From Spirochaetales bacterium (lineage in GTDB: Bacteria; Spirochaetota; Spirochaetia; DSM-27196; PWMO01), in the NCBI GenBank assembly GCA_007130025.1, contig SLTF01000303.1:1-6219 (forward strand): a stretch of DNA of 6,219 nt, given 5' to 3'. The notes beneath the pieces were generated by a model that was not told the origin of the DNA, did not search any database, and saw nothing but the letters and a program-made list of their open reading frames with translations. Both the position numbers and the translations under genes were made by a program. Numbering within the stretch: position 1 is the stretch's first letter; the number at the start of each line of letters is the position of its first letter. Shown piece after piece: positions 5,563 through 6,219 of this stretch.

Positions 5563-6018
5563 ATGCAGAAGCTTTCCCGTCTTCAAGCCGCGCGCGGATG
5601 CGCGTTTTTTGTGGTCTCGCTGCTGTTCGTCTCACTGCTCGCCTGTCGGACCGGCCCGGTGGTGATTCCGGAAGATCTGACGCAGGCGGAGCTCTTTCAA
5701 CGCGGGCAGGAAGCGCTTGACGCGGGACGATTTACCGTCGCGCTGCAGTACTACGAGACCTTCCTCGAACGCTTTCCCGAAGACCGGGTCAACGGTGCCG
5801 AAGCGCACTACGAGATCGCCTTCATTCACTACCGGATGGATGACTGGGACACCGCGCGCCAACTCTTCGCCGAACTCCTGGCGAAGTACGACGCCCCCGA
5901 TGCGGATCAGCTCCCTGCCTGGCCGCGCGTGCTCTCGCTGCGCGTGCTCGAGGTAATGGATGAGGGTGGCTGGCCGCCACCGCGTCCCCGCCGTGCCGAT
6001 CGCGCACGCCGCGAGTAG
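5563..6018 (+). CDS. Small TPR-repeat lipoprotein
   Basis: From the ATG at 5563 this encodes 151 residues. Residues 1-28 are a lipoprotein signal: basic start (K3, R6, R11), hydrophobic core CAFFVVSLLFVS, lipobox LLAC with C28 as the lipidated residue. The mature protein carries about two tetratricopeptide-like repeats: AELFQRGQEALDAGRF with LQYYETFLERFPED, then AHYEIAFIHYRMDDW with ARQLFAELLAKY. This pattern resembles BamD/YbgF-type envelope lipoproteins, but it is far shorter than BamD and I would not assign that role. The C-terminus is Pro/Arg-rich (PPPRPRRADRARRE). The same frame is open 35 codons further upstream, to 5458, but that extension would bury the signal peptide, overlap the start of the DUF554 gene and cross the promoter, so the internal ATG is preferred. 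It should be envelope-anchored and scaffold protein contacts; partners are unknown. Confidence 0.8.
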   Translation: MQKLSRLQAARGCAFFVVSLLFVSLLACRTGPVVIPEDLTQAELFQRGQEALDAGRFTVALQYYETFLERFPEDRVNGAEAHYEIAFIHYRMDDWDTARQLFAELLAKYDAPDADQLPAWPRVLSLRVLEVMDEGGWPPPRPRRADRARRE

Positions 6019-6046
6019 GCCCTAATCGCCCGGAACGATTGACGGT

Positions 6047-6219
6047 TCAGGGGAGCGGCAGAAGCGCGGGAAACGACGGCGCACCGTCGCCAAACGACAC
6101 CGTACGGAAGAACGAGAACTCCCGGGCAAACGCGGTGGCCACCGTACACGCCTCAATCCCCTCAGTTACCAGAAAGAACGCGGAGCTCGCAGCCGGATCG
6201 CGGAACAGAAATCCCCTGC
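6047..6219 (-). CDS. C-terminal fragment of an unidentified protein (5' end outside window)
   Basis: A minus-strand frame enters from the right edge (first full codon at 6217-6215) and stops with TGA at 6047-6049, leaving 56 residues. It is free of stops, while the other two frames on this strand close within about 60 bases of the edge. Its content is protein-like: RGFLFRDPAASSAFFLVTE, then CTVATAFAREFSFF, ending PALLPLP. I do not recognise the family. It converges on the TPR lipoprotein gene with a 28-base gap. It begins outside the window, so its start and size are unknown. Confidence 0.55.
   Translation of the reverse strand, partial: RGFLFRDPAASSAFFLVTEGIEACTVATAFAREFSFFRTVSFGDGAPSFPALLPLP

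Noticed and set aside
6024..6040. Hairpin AATCG/CGATT with a 7-base loop between the TPR lipoprotein gene and the right-edge gene as a terminator
   Set aside because: The stem is only 5 bp, with A/T pairs and no T-run on either side; too weak to call.

Overview
This 6.2 kb window is GC-rich and gene-dense. It holds five complete genes that I can place by family or architecture, one complete gene called only as ParB-like, and a gene fragment at each edge. No RNA genes, insertion sequences, CRISPR arrays or phage genes are visible, and no gene-free stretch exceeds about 110 bases. The combination suggests a free-living, moderately GC-rich bacterium, most likely a spirochaete of the Spirochaetales. 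It comprises a stand-alone FecR-like exported protein with no sigma or TonB partner, an SPL-family radical SAM enzyme in a region with no sporulation genes, a small TPR lipoprotein and a DUF554 membrane protein. That assignment is inferred from gene content only; no marker gene is present.

Layout, left to right. (1) Positions 1-214 hold the 3' end of an unidentified plus-strand gene whose stop overlaps the end of the next, convergent gene. (2) Positions 201-3248 form a tight minus-strand operon, read right to left: a ParB-like protein, an SPL-like radical SAM protein, then a FecR-like exported protein. The genes overlap by 23 bp and 4 bp, so translation is probably coupled. (3) A 110-bp divergent promoter region (3249-3358) separates this operon from a plus-strand homoserine dehydrogenase gene (3359-4705). 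(4) A DUF554 membrane protein (4760-5467, minus) converges on homoserine dehydrogenase; a GC-rich inverted repeat lies in the gap. (5) A second divergent promoter region (5468-5562, 95 bp) leads right into a TPR lipoprotein gene (5563-6018). (6) The C-terminal end of another minus-strand gene enters from the right edge (6047-6219).

How the genes work together: homoserine dehydrogenase is ordinary aspartate-family amino acid metabolism and stands alone, without thrB or thrC. The three-gene minus-strand operon is the most interesting part. It couples a degenerate ParB-like protein to a radical SAM enzyme related to spore photoproduct lyase that has no cysteine at the usual H-donor site but carries an extra cysteine group. 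The shared function is unknown.

A second theme is gene starts. The genes inside the operon have clear Shine-Dalgarno sequences. Three genes that begin transcription units (ParB-like, DUF554, TPR lipoprotein) have none. Instead each has a -10-like hexamer 6-8 bases upstream of its ATG, which suggests leaderless or nearly leaderless mRNAs.
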